Of a stretch of DNA of 64,000 nucleotides, positions 9,357 through 17,685 are shown one piece after another. A program made the position numbers and the translations under genes. The notes beneath the pieces were generated by a model, which was not told the DNA's origin, made no database searches, and worked only from the letters and a program-made list of their open reading frames with translations. Source of the stretch: Cecembia rubra (lineage in GTDB: Bacteria > Bacteroidota > Bacteroidia > Cytophagales > Cyclobacteriaceae); contig NZ_PYGF01000002.1 in the NCBI RefSeq assembly GCF_003014575.1, positions 229,850 to 293,849 of the forward strand, written 5' to 3'. Numbering within the stretch: position 1 is the first letter of the stretch; every line of letters starts with the position of its first letter.

Positions 9357-9758
9357 ATGTCCCATACTATCAGGGTGACTTGTGCTATCATTTTTAAGGA
9401 TCAAAAAGTTTTGTGTGCACAAAGGAGTGAAAAAATGTCACTCCCTTTGAAATGGGAATTTCCAGGAGGAAAAATTGAAGATGGGGAATCGCCTGAGCAA
9501 AGCCTGATCAGGGAGATCAAAGAAGAGTTAAATCTTGAAATTGAAATTTTAAGGGAATTTCAAAGTTATACGCACGATTATAATAATGGGAAAGTGATTG
9601 AACTGATTCCTTTTCTTGCAAGACATATCGGTGGGGACTTGGAACTAAAAGAGCATAAGCAGGTCATCTGGAAAGAGATTGGGAACTTAAAAAAGCTTGA
9701 TTGGGCAGAAGCAGATATTCCAATTTTGGAAGATTTATTAGCTTGGTGTAGAGCGTAA
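9357..9758 (+). CDS. Nudix (MutT-like) pyrophosphohydrolase
   Basis: 133 residues with a full Nudix box: GGKIEDGESPEQSLI followed by REIKEELNLEI, matching GX5EX7REUXEEXGU. The N-terminal strands (IRVTCAIIFKDQKVLCAQRS) and the preceding PLKWEFPGG resemble the MutT/CTP-pyrophosphohydrolase group that clears oxidised or non-canonical nucleoside triphosphates. The gene diverges from mltG. Sequence alone does not separate 8-oxo-dGTPase activity from other Nudix specificities. Confidence 0.92.
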   Translation: MSHTIRVTCAIIFKDQKVLCAQRSEKMSLPLKWEFPGGKIEDGESPEQSLIREIKEELNLEIEILREFQSYTHDYNNGKVIELIPFLARHIGGDLELKEHKQVIWKEIGNLKKLDWAEADIPILEDLLAWCRA

Positions 9759-10016
9759 TTCGCTGGATTTTAACTGTTTTTTTACAAATAGCTGATTTTG
9801 GTCTGAACAGATTTTCTATCACATTAATCTCATTTTCAATAAATTGAATGCTGTTTAAATTTTAAACATAAACTAAATCGGTTTAAAATTTTGACTTGAG
9901 GGTACTGCCCCCTAAATTCGATCATAGGAAGAGGTTAATCCTTCCTTCTTAGAATACCAAGTGCTACATGTTACTTGAATTACCTAGTGGATTTTTATCA
10001 GAAAAACCTATAAGAA

Positions 10017-10646
10017 ATGGCAGCGGAATTTATCAAACTATATGCTGAAAATCCCGAAATAAGAAAAATCCAAAAAATAGTAGATATTCTTAGGGACGGA
10101 GGGTTAATTATTTATCCTACGGATACAGTTTATGGTATGGGCTGTGACATACACAATCAAAGGGCCGTAGAAAAGATAGCCCAGATCAAAGGTATCAAGC
10201 CAAAAAAGCATAATTTTTCTTTTATTTGTTATGACCTGAGCAACATTTCGGAATATACGAGAGCATTGAGTACACCCGTCTTTAAAGTAATGAAAAAAGC
10301 GCTTCCTGGTCCATATACTTTTATTTTGGAGGCAAATAATTCAGTCCCCAAAATTTTGAACAGCAATAAAAAAACAGTAGGTATTCGTGTACCGGATCAC
10401 TCCATTCCGCGGCTTTTGGTAAAGGAATTGGGTTCCCCAATTCTGACTACTTCCATTCGGGATGAGGATGATGTGATAGAGTACAGTACAGACCCTGAGT
10501 TGATATATGAAAAATTCAAAGATTTGGTGGATGTGGTGATCGATGGGGGGTATGGCAATAATGTTGCTTCCACAATATTGGATTGTACAGGAGATGAGAT
10601 TGAAGTGGTCAGAGAAGGCCTAGGTCCAGTGGATGAAATTCTGTAA
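10017..10646 (+). CDS. L-threonylcarbamoyladenylate synthase-type protein (YrdC/Sua5/YciO)
   Basis: 209 residues, a single YrdC domain without the C-terminal Sua5 extension. Recognisable elements are the N-terminal substrate loop [20 protein letters not shown], the basic [14 protein letters not shown] segment and [20 protein letters not shown]. YrdC proteins make threonylcarbamoyl-AMP for the t6A37 modification of tRNA. The KKHNFSF version is closer to the YciO branch, whose activity is less certain, so a paralogue may carry out the main t6A role. It is 21 bases upstream of the WbqC gene on the same strand. Confidence 0.88.
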   Translation: MAAEFIKLYAENPEIRKIQKIVDILRDGGLIIYPTDTVYGMGCDIHNQRAVEKIAQIKGIKPKKHNFSFICYDLSNISEYTRALSTPVFKVMKKALPGPYTFILEANNSVPKILNSNKKTVGIRVPDHSIPRLLVKELGSPILTTSIRDEDDVIEYSTDPELIYEKFKDLVDVVIDGGYGNNVASTILDCTGDEIEVVREGLGPVDEIL

Positions 10647-10667
10647 TATTCAAATTGAGTTTACAGG

Positions 10668-11285
10668 ATGAGTATATTGACTGAATTATTTTACCTTCCA
10701 ACATTGGAATTTTTCACGGCGGTTTTGGGCCATGAAGAGATATGTGTAGATGGAGGAGAAAATTACCAGAAGCAGAGCTACAGGAACAGGACTTCGATTT
10801 TATTGGCCAACAAGGTAGAGGTATTGTCTGTTCCTGTTTTAGGAGGGAACAAAGGGCTACCTTACAGGGAAGTAAAAATTGATTATGGTCAAAAGTGGAA
10901 GAATGTTCATTTGAGAGGAATTCAATCAGGATATGGAAAAGCACCTTTTTTTGAGTATTTTTATCCATATTTTGAAAAAGTTTATCAAAAAAACCTGGCA
11001 TTTCTTTTTGACTTGAATTTAGAATTACTGACAGTTTGTCTTAACCTCTTGCAACTGGATGTCAAACTTTCCGTAATGGGAAATATAGGTCAAAAAACCT
11101 CGGAAAATGATATCAGAGGGCTTATTAATGCTAAAAAGGGATTTGAGTCAAGATCATTTTACCAATCTCATACCTATTCTCAATTATTTGGCGTAAACTT
11201 TGCCCCTAATCTCAGCGTGATCGATCTGCTTTTTTGTGAAGGTCCGGCTTCAAAAAATATACTCTGGACTTCTCAAAAAAAATGA
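10668..11285 (+). CDS. WbqC family protein
   Basis: 205 residues. The WbqC-like pattern is seen in FYLPTLEFFTAV near the start, then EICVDGGENYQKQSYRNRTS, LSVPVLGGNKGLPYREVKID and KWKNVHLRGIQSGYGKAPFF. The family is found in polysaccharide loci and scattered in Bacteroidota genomes; its reaction is not established. The gene follows the YrdC gene closely and precedes clpC by about 85 bases. Confidence 0.85.
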   Translation: MSILTELFYLPTLEFFTAVLGHEEICVDGGENYQKQSYRNRTSILLANKVEVLSVPVLGGNKGLPYREVKIDYGQKWKNVHLRGIQSGYGKAPFFEYFYPYFEKVYQKNLAFLFDLNLELLTVCLNLLQLDVKLSVMGNIGQKTSENDIRGLINAKKGFESRSFYQSHTYSQLFGVNFAPNLSVIDLLFCEGPASKNILWTSQKK

Positions 11286-11370
11286 TTGAACAATCATTAA
11301 AAGGATTGTGTTTTTAAAACAAATTCGGTAACATTAGTACAGATTTCAAATAAAATCAGAAAGGATATAC

Positions 11371-13905
11371 ATGGAAGCAAAATTTTCAAACAGAGTCAAA
11401 GAGGTGATCTCCCTTAGCCGCGAAGAAGCATTGCGGTTAGGACATGATTACATTGGGACCGAGCACCTCTTGTTGGGAATGATTCGTGAAGGTGAAGGAG
11501 TGGCTGTTTCCATACTGAAGAAATTGGGAGTTCCGTTGGATGAACTTAGAAATTCTATTGAAAGAGCGGTGAAGGGTACGGCAAATCATAATGTAAAAAA
11601 TCTTGCAAATATTCCTCTTACCCGTCAATCTGAAAAAGTATTGAAGATAACTTACCTGGAGGCGAAGATATTTAAAAGTCAATTGATCGGAACAGAGCAC
11701 TTGTTGCTTTCCATTCTTAGAGACGAAGACAATATTGCAACGCAGATCTTACATAAGTTTGATGCCAATTATGATGCTGTAAAAGAGATGTTAGAGTTTC
11801 AAACCAATAGTGGTCCAAGATCTAAAGCTGAGGCAGACGATCCAGATGAGGACAGTTCAAAATTATTTGGTTCTTCTTCTGGCAGTGGTTCTTCAGGTAG
11901 TGCGTCCAAAGGCACTTCTGAGAAGTCTAGAACCCCTGTTTTGGATAATTTTGGTAGGGATCTTACCAAAATGGCTGAGGAAGACAAGCTTGACCCAATT
12001 ATCGGAAGAGAAAAGGAAATTGAGCGTGTAGCCCAGATTCTGTCCAGAAGGAAGAAAAACAACCCAATTTTGATAGGAGAGCCAGGTGTAGGTAAAACAG
12101 CAATTGCGGAGGGTTTGGCCCTAAGAATTATTCAAAAGAAAGTGTCCCGTGTGTTGTTCAACAAGCGTGTTGTTACATTGGATTTGGCATCTTTGGTAGC
12201 TGGCACCAAATACAGGGGACAATTTGAGGAGAGAATGAAGGCTGTAATGAACGAGCTGGAAAAATCTCCTAATGTAATTCTGTTTATCGATGAGTTGCAC
12301 ACTATTGTCGGGGCAGGTGGAGCCAGTGGTTCCTTGGATGCTTCAAATATGTTCAAACCTGCATTGGCAAGGGGCGAGATCCAATGTATAGGTGCTACCA
12401 CATTGGACGAATATAGGCAGTATATCGAAAAAGATGGAGCTTTGGCAAGAAGGTTCCAGATGGTAATGGTAGATGCAACCTCGCCAGAGGAAACTATTCA
12501 GATACTTAACAATATTAAGGATAAGTACGAAGATCACCACAATGTGATTTATACCACAGAGGCCATTGAAGCCTGTGTGAAATTATCTGATAGGTATATT
12601 TCTGATAGATTTCTTCCTGATAAAGCTATAGATATTTTAGATGAAGCCGGTGCCCGTGTCCATATCAACAATATCCACGTTCCAGAGGAAATTCTGAAAT
12701 TGGAGGAAGAAGTCGAAAAGATTAAAGTCGAGAAAAACAGGGTAGTTAAAAGCCAAAAATACGAAGAAGCTGCCCAGTTGAGAGACAAGGAGAAAAAACT
12801 CCTAGAGCAATTGGAGAATGCTAAAGTGAAATGGGAAGAGGAAAGCAAGACCAAGCGCTATGTGGTGGAAGAAGACAACGTAGCAGAGGTAATTGCCATG
12901 ATGACGGGTATTCCTGCAAAAAGAATTGCCCAGAATGAAGGTGCAAAGCTTCTCAATATGGGAGAGGAACTTCAGGGTAAAGTCATAGGGCAGGACGAAG
13001 CTATCAAGAAATTGGTGAAAGCCATCCAAAGGACCCGTGTTGGATTGAAAGATCCGAAAAAGCCAATTGGTTCCTTTATCTTCTTAGGTCCAACTGGTGT
13101 AGGAAAAACTGAATTGGCAAAAACATTGGCCACTTATCTCTTCGACAAGGAAGATGCCTTGGTAAGAATAGACATGTCTGAGTATATGGAGAAATTCAGC
13201 GTATCCAGATTGGTTGGAGCGCCTCCGGGATATGTTGGGTATGAAGAAGGGGGGCAATTGACAGAGAAGGTTAGAAGAAAGCCCTATTCTGTAGTGCTTT
13301 TGGACGAGATTGAAAAGGCTCACCCAGATGTATTTAATATCCTGCTACAGGTGCTGGATGACGGTATCCTGACTGATGGTTTGGGAAGAAGAGTGGATTT
13401 CCGAAATACCATTATCATCATGACTTCCAATATCGGTGTCAGGGACCTCAAAGATTTTGGTGCAGGAATTGGGTTCGCTTCTAAAGCTAAACAACAAAGC
13501 ATGGATGATGTTATGAAATCTACCATTCAAAGCGCCCTTAAGAAAGCCTTCAGCCCTGAATTCCTCAATAGATTGGATGATGTAGTTGTATTCAACTCCC
13601 TGGATAAGGATCATATTCACAAGATCATCGAGATCAGTTTGAAGAAACTCTTCAGCAGAATCACTGATTTAGGGTACAAAATCCAGTTAACAGATAAAGC
13701 CAAGGATTTCTTGGCGGAAAAAGGCTATGACCAACAATATGGAGCAAGGCCTTTGAACAGAGCCATCCAAAAGTACCTTGAAGATGCCCTGGCAGAAGAG
13801 ATACTCAAAGGGGAGCTAAGTGAAGGGGATGTGATCCTAGCGGATTATTCCGGTGAAGGTGATGAGTTGACCATCACTGTCAATAAAAAAGAAAAAGCTG
13901 AGTAA
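11371..13905 (+). CDS. clpC: ATP-dependent Clp protease ATP-binding subunit ClpC
   Basis: 844 residues, full length. Double Clp-N repeats cover about residues 1-145. A Ser/Gly-rich linker lies at about 150-185. The first AAA+ domain has Walker A GEPGVGKTAIAEGL (about 235) and Walker B VILFIDELHT. A UVR-like middle domain (YEEAAQLRDKEKKLLEQLEN, about 460-485) distinguishes ClpC from ClpA and ClpB. The second AAA+ domain has GPTGVGKTELAKTL (about 573) and VVLLDEIEKAHPDVFN; the C-terminal D2-small domain ends in a short acidic tail. It unfolds substrates for ClpP in the cytoplasm. A strong terminator follows the stop. Confidence 0.97.
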   Translation: MEAKFSNRVKEVISLSREEALRLGHDYIGTEHLLLGMIREGEGVAVSILKKLGVPLDELRNSIERAVKGTANHNVKNLANIPLTRQSEKVLKITYLEAKIFKSQLIGTEHLLLSILRDEDNIATQILHKFDANYDAVKEMLEFQTNSGPRSKAEADDPDEDSSKLFGSSSGSGSSGSASKGTSEKSRTPVLDNFGRDLTKMAEEDKLDPIIGREKEIERVAQILSRRKKNNPILIGEPGVGKTAIAEGLALRIIQKKVSRVLFNKRVVTLDLASLVAGTKYRGQFEERMKAVMNELEKSPNVILFIDELHTIVGAGGASGSLDASNMFKPALARGEIQCIGATTLDEYRQYIEKDGALARRFQMVMVDATSPEETIQILNNIKDKYEDHHNVIYTTEAIEACVKLSDRYISDRFLPDKAIDILDEAGARVHINNIHVPEEILKLEEEVEKIKVEKNRVVKSQKYEEAAQLRDKEKKLLEQLENAKVKWEEESKTKRYVVEEDNVAEVIAMMTGIPAKRIAQNEGAKLLNMGEELQGKVIGQDEAIKKLVKAIQRTRVGLKDPKKPIGSFIFLGPTGVGKTELAKTLATYLFDKEDALVRIDMSEYMEKFSVSRLVGAPPGYVGYEEGGQLTEKVRRKPYSVVLLDEIEKAHPDVFNILLQVLDDGILTDGLGRRVDFRNTIIIMTSNIGVRDLKDFGAGIGFASKAKQQSMDDVMKSTIQSALKKAFSPEFLNRLDDVVVFNSLDKDHIHKIIEISLKKLFSRITDLGYKIQLTDKAKDFLAEKGYDQQYGARPLNRAIQKYLEDALAEEILKGELSEGDVILADYSGEGDELTITVNKKEKAE

Positions 13906-13931
13906 GTTGTGTATCACCTTGAATAACAAAG

Positions 13932-13961
13932 AGCTGTTGCAGTAATGCGACAGCTTTTTTT
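13932..13961 (+). terminator. Rho-independent terminator after clpC
   Basis: A 9-bp stem (AGCTGTTGC at 13932-13940 with GCGACAGCT at 13947-13955, one G-T pair) and a six-base loop are followed by a run of seven T. It starts 27 bases after the clpC stop. Confidence 0.9.
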
Positions 13962-14013
13962 AATTGGGCTCTTTTTCCTCCTGTCCTAAAACTTTCAACT
14001 CAATAAATAAGTC

Positions 14014-14760
14014 ATGGAAATCTTTCTGACAACTGAAACATGGATAGCTTTGGCTACCCTTACATTCCTGGAAATTGTCCTCGGAGTTGATAACATTATC
14101 TTTATCTCAATTATATCCAACAAACTCCCGGAAGATCAGCAGGAGAAAGCAAGGATATTAGGCTTGGCTTTTGCTATGCTCTTCAGAGTGGGCTTATTAC
14201 TTGGGATTTCTTACATCATCAAATTCAATGATCCTCTGATTACAGTTTTTGATTTCAGTTTAAGCGGGAAAGATATGATTTTGGTCTTTGGAGGATTGTT
14301 TTTATTGTTCAAATCGACCTTGGAGATCCATCACAAGATGGAAGGGATACCGGAGGAAGTCAAATCCAACTCGGCCAGCAGTTTATCCCAAGTAATCTTT
14401 CAGATTATTTTGTTGGATGTGATATTTTCATTTGACAGTATTCTTACCGCAGTGGGTCTGGTAAAGGAGGTGGTCGTAATGATCATTGCTGTGATTATTT
14501 CCATGATAGTCATGATGCTGTTTGCCGGGAAAATCAGCAAATTCATCAACAAGCACCCTACACTTCAGATCCTGGCGCTATCTTTCCTGATCTTGATCGG
14601 ATTTATGTTGTTGGTGGAGGGCTTCCATTTTGAAGTACCCAAAGGATATATCTACTTTGCAGTTTTCTTCTCTCTGGGAGTGGAACTTATCAATATGCGG
14701 ATGAGACGGAATGTGGAGGGAAAAAAAGTAAAACTCAACCCAAGGATCAAGCAGAAATAA
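14014..14760 (+). CDS. TerC family integral membrane protein
   Basis: 248 residues with about seven membrane helices. The two TerC acidic signatures are present: LEIVLGVDNIIFISIISNKL near the N-terminus and LLDVIFSFDSILTAVGLVK in the middle, each with membrane-embedded aspartates expected to bind metal. Family members (TerC, Alx, YkoY) are linked to metal, chiefly manganese, homeostasis or tellurite resistance. No ter operon partners are nearby, so a metal-homeostasis role is the more cautious reading. The gene stands alone and is closed by a shared bidirectional terminator. Confidence 0.92.
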   Translation: MEIFLTTETWIALATLTFLEIVLGVDNIIFISIISNKLPEDQQEKARILGLAFAMLFRVGLLLGISYIIKFNDPLITVFDFSLSGKDMILVFGGLFLLFKSTLEIHHKMEGIPEEVKSNSASSLSQVIFQIILLDVIFSFDSILTAVGLVKEVVVMIIAVIISMIVMMLFAGKISKFINKHPTLQILALSFLILIGFMLLVEGFHFEVPKGYIYFAVFFSLGVELINMRMRRNVEGKKVKLNPRIKQK

Positions 14761-14789
14761 TACTTCTTTGTATTACGATATTAGGAAAA

Positions 14790-14824
14790 AAAAGAGGCTG
14801 TCGTATAAATGGACAGCCTCTTTT
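14790..14824. terminator. Bidirectional terminator between terC-like gene and Mo-hydroxylase gene
   Basis: Perfect 13-bp stem (AAAAGAGGCTGTC at 14790-14802, GACAGCCTCTTTT at 14812-14824) with a nine-base loop. A-rich sequence on the left and T-rich on the right serve both converging genes; the minus-strand gene ends at 14828. Confidence 0.9.
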
Positions 14825-14827
14825 AGC

Positions 14828-17092
14828 TTACATCGTTGTAATCCCTGATTCCAATTCCTTCATAAATGGTTGTTGATAGAACCTTCTTCCTGTCGCTTTA
14901 TACAAGGCATTGGAAACCGCCGCAAAAACAGGTGGGAAAAAGGGTTCTCCCAGTCCTGTAGGGTCATGTTCATTTTTTGCAAAATGGATTTCTACCTTTT
15001 TGGGTGCTTCGGGCATGCGGATCATTCGGTAATTGGTGAAGTTGTTCTTTTGGGGAACACCATCTTTGAAGGTGAGTTCTCCAAAGAAGGCATTCCCAAT
15101 ACCGTCCACGATGGCGCCTTCCCCCATATTGATGGCTGCATCAGGATTGATGACAATGCCGCAATCAGCAGCAGCAAATACATTTTCAACCACGGGTTTA
15201 TTACCTTCCAGTCTGAGGTCTATTACTTCCGCCACATAGGAATTATGACAGAAGTAAGCAGAAACTCCTCTATGGACTACGGGCTTTGGATTATCCCAGT
15301 CAGATTTCTCCCTGACCAATTTCAATACACCGGCATACCTTTCCGGATCATAATCATTATTCGAACCGACCGGGTTATTTTTAGCCCTTTCTAAGAGTTC
15401 CAATCTGAAATCAATGGGGTCTTTGCCCATTATTTCAGCAAGTTCATCCAGAAATGCCTGTTCAGCAGCAGCCATAAAATTGGATCTTGGGGCCCTAAAT
15501 GCCCCAATGGTGATATTGGATTCGATCAGCCAACTTTCCGCTAAGTAATTATCAATAGCTCCTGCGGGGAACCTGTTGGGATAAATGGGACTCTCAGGGA
15601 TTCCTCCTGCCTTTACATGGAATGCAAGAAGGTTGTTGTTTTCATCCAATGCCGCCCTGTAGGTAGCGGTATAGGTAGGCCGGTAGATACCATAGCTCAT
15701 GTCGTCTTCACGGGTGTACATCATTTTGACAGGTGCGCCCATTTTTTGGGATATGACAGCTGCCTCGACCATGTGGTGTCCATAAGCCCTCTGTCCAAAA
15801 CCGCCACCCATTCTGGCCAGGTTGATCTGGATTTTATCTTTGGGCAGCCCCAATCTATGGGTCAGTGCATTCATGATGGACTCAGGTGCCTGAATGGGCC
15901 CATAAACTTCCGCATGGTCTGCGGTGACATGGGCATAGCAGTTGACAGGCTCCATACAGTTATGTGCCAAGTAGGGAGCATTGTAGCTACGCTCCAGGAT
16001 TTTGCTGGCTTTTTTAAAGGCGGATTCAGGATCGCCATCTCGACGAAGGATGTTTCCTGGCTTTTTGGAGTATTCTTCCATTTTGGCCAGGTGACCATCT
16101 GTACTTTCCAATCCGGCAGGAACTCTCACAGTTGATTTATTTCCTCCCCATCCACTCATTACAAATTTTCTCTCTGGGGCTTTTTCCCAATCCACTTGCA
16201 ATTGCCTTTTTGCCTGCAATACTTCCCAAGTAGAATTTCCCACTATGGCAATCAGTTCCGGATGGGTGGTGGTATCAAACATGTTTTGTTCATAATCCTC
16301 TTTGTGGACCTCAAAACTGAAAACATCCTTAATTCCCGGCATGGATTTGACCGATTCGGCATTGAAAGATTTTACTTTCATGCCAAAAGCAGGAGGCAAA
16401 GCGACCATGGCAATCAACATGCCCTCCTTTTTGAAATCCATGGTAAACAAAGGTTTACCTGTTACAATTTTTCCGGCATCCACATTTTTCCTGGAGGTTC
16501 CGATGATACTGAAATCTTTAGTGGCTTTCAGCTCTACTTCTTCAGGGACTGGAAGAGTTGCCGCAAGAGAAGCCATTTCTCCATATCCTGCTTTTTTACC
16601 GCTGCCTTTATGATGGATCATTCCCGCTTCCGTCGTGATTTCATTGGGGGAAACATCCCATGTCTGGGCTGCTGCCTGGACAAGCATCAAACGGGCAGTG
16701 GCACCTGCTGTGCGCAGTGGTTTCCAACCTTGTCGGATGCCCTGACTGCCGCCTGTAAACTGTCTGTCATAGCGTTCCGGGTAAAAATCAGCCTGCTCTA
16801 CAAATACATTTTTCCAGTCCACATCAAGTTCATCTGCCAGGATCATCGGCATGGAAGTTTTGACGTTGGAACCGAATTCAGGATTGGGAGACATCAAAGA
16901 TATAGCCCCGTTTTCTCCTATTTTGATATAACTGTTCAGTTCAAACCATTCATCAGGCAAACCAAGGGCAACTTCCTTGGGGCTAGGCTTACATCCCGCC
17001 AGCCAGCTAAAGCTCAGCATCATGCCGCCACCTGCCAGTGCAGAGGCCTTGAGAAATGATCTTCTATTGAGTTTTGTCTTTACAATTGTCAT
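14828..17092 (-). CDS. Molybdenum hydroxylase large subunit, Tat-exported (IorB/aldehyde oxidase type), copy A
   Basis: 754 residues from the ATG at 17090-17092; an upstream in-frame ATG (17164) would overlap the small-subunit gene and add residues not expected before a Tat signal. The signal is LNRRSFLKASALAGG, followed by a hydrophobic stretch and LAGC, so the protein may be a Tat-exported lipoprotein. The molybdopterin loop GGGFGQRAYGHHMVEAAVI and the catalytic glutamate in TGLGEPFFPPVFAA (E716) are present. Two-subunit enzymes of this type (isoquinoline 1-oxidoreductase) hydroxylate N-heterocycles or aldehydes with no FAD subunit. The 2Fe-2S partner is directly upstream. Confidence 0.93.
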   Translation of the reverse strand: MTIVKTKLNRRSFLKASALAGGGMMLSFSWLAGCKPSPKEVALGLPDEWFELNSYIKIGENGAISLMSPNPEFGSNVKTSMPMILADELDVDWKNVFVEQADFYPERYDRQFTGGSQGIRQGWKPLRTAGATARLMLVQAAAQTWDVSPNEITTEAGMIHHKGSGKKAGYGEMASLAATLPVPEEVELKATKDFSIIGTSRKNVDAGKIVTGKPLFTMDFKKEGMLIAMVALPPAFGMKVKSFNAESVKSMPGIKDVFSFEVHKEDYEQNMFDTTTHPELIAIVGNSTWEVLQAKRQLQVDWEKAPERKFVMSGWGGNKSTVRVPAGLESTDGHLAKMEEYSKKPGNILRRDGDPESAFKKASKILERSYNAPYLAHNCMEPVNCYAHVTADHAEVYGPIQAPESIMNALTHRLGLPKDKIQINLARMGGGFGQRAYGHHMVEAAVISQKMGAPVKMMYTREDDMSYGIYRPTYTATYRAALDENNNLLAFHVKAGGIPESPIYPNRFPAGAIDNYLAESWLIESNITIGAFRAPRSNFMAAAEQAFLDELAEIMGKDPIDFRLELLERAKNNPVGSNNDYDPERYAGVLKLVREKSDWDNPKPVVHRGVSAYFCHNSYVAEVIDLRLEGNKPVVENVFAAADCGIVINPDAAINMGEGAIVDGIGNAFFGELTFKDGVPQKNNFTNYRMIRMPEAPKKVEIHFAKNEHDPTGLGEPFFPPVFAAVSNALYKATGRRFYQQPFMKELESGITTM

Positions 17093-17109
17093 GGTCTCTG
17101 GCTTTTGGG

Positions 17110-17565
17110 TTAGGATTTTGCAGCTGTTTTGATAGCTTTCTTGATCCGTACATAGGTTCCGCATCGGCAGATATTGCCGTTCATCGCATTGTCAATATCG
17201 GCGTCACTGGGATTGGGATTGCTTTCCAGTAAGGCCACTGCACTCATGATCTGACCTGCCTGACAATAGCCGCATTGGGGTACGTCGTGCTCTAGCCAAG
17301 CCTTTTGTACAGGATGGTCACCGTTTTCGGACAAACCTTCTATCGTGGTGATTTTGGCTCCTTCCGCGGCCGAAACAGGAGTTACACAAGATCTGATGGC
17401 ATTTCCGTTCATCAGTATGGTACAGGCTCCGCAAGCTGCCACTCCGCAACCGTATTTGGTACCCACAAGATCCAGATGATCCCTCAATACCCATAGTATT
17501 GGAGTTGAGGGATCTACATCTACTGTTTGGGATTTGCCGTTGATAGTGAGATTGAATTTTGCCAT
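17110..17565 (-). CDS. 2Fe-2S small subunit of molybdenum hydroxylase (IorA type)
   Basis: 151 residues. A plant-type ferredoxin cluster is ligated by C40, C45, C48 and C60 ([13 protein letters not shown]); a second, helical-domain cluster by C98, C101, C133 and C135 ([10 protein letters not shown] and NICRCG). It passes electrons from the molybdenum centre of the large subunit. There is no signal peptide, so export would be by hitchhiking on the Tat signal of the partner. It is followed 17 bases later by large subunit A; large subunit B, upstream of the receptor gene, has no small subunit of its own. Confidence 0.96.
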   Translation of the reverse strand: MAKFNLTINGKSQTVDVDPSTPILWVLRDHLDLVGTKYGCGVAACGACTILMNGNAIRSCVTPVSAAEGAKITTIEGLSENGDHPVQKAWLEHDVPQCGYCQAGQIMSAVALLESNPNPSDADIDNAMNGNICRCGTYVRIKKAIKTAAKS

Positions 17566-17685
17566 AATTCTAGTTTTTTAATAAAGTTACTGTTTTTGGA
17601 AAGGAATACCTTACGAAAATCAAACAGATCCTTGCTTAAATCGATTATTCTCTTTGGGTAGTGAGAATTTGGGATACTGGTCAAT

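Noticed and set aside
9759-10016. Possible RNA gene or small CDS in the gap after the Nudix gene
   Set aside because: There is a short palindrome (GTTTAAATTTTAAAC) but no cloverleaf, no open frame of note and no terminator.
16196-17059. 287-codon plus-strand open frame opposite the molybdenum hydroxylase gene
   Set aside because: The opposite strand encodes a full Mo-hydroxylase with catalytic motifs; the antisense product is rich in His, Cys and Phe and looks like a shadow.
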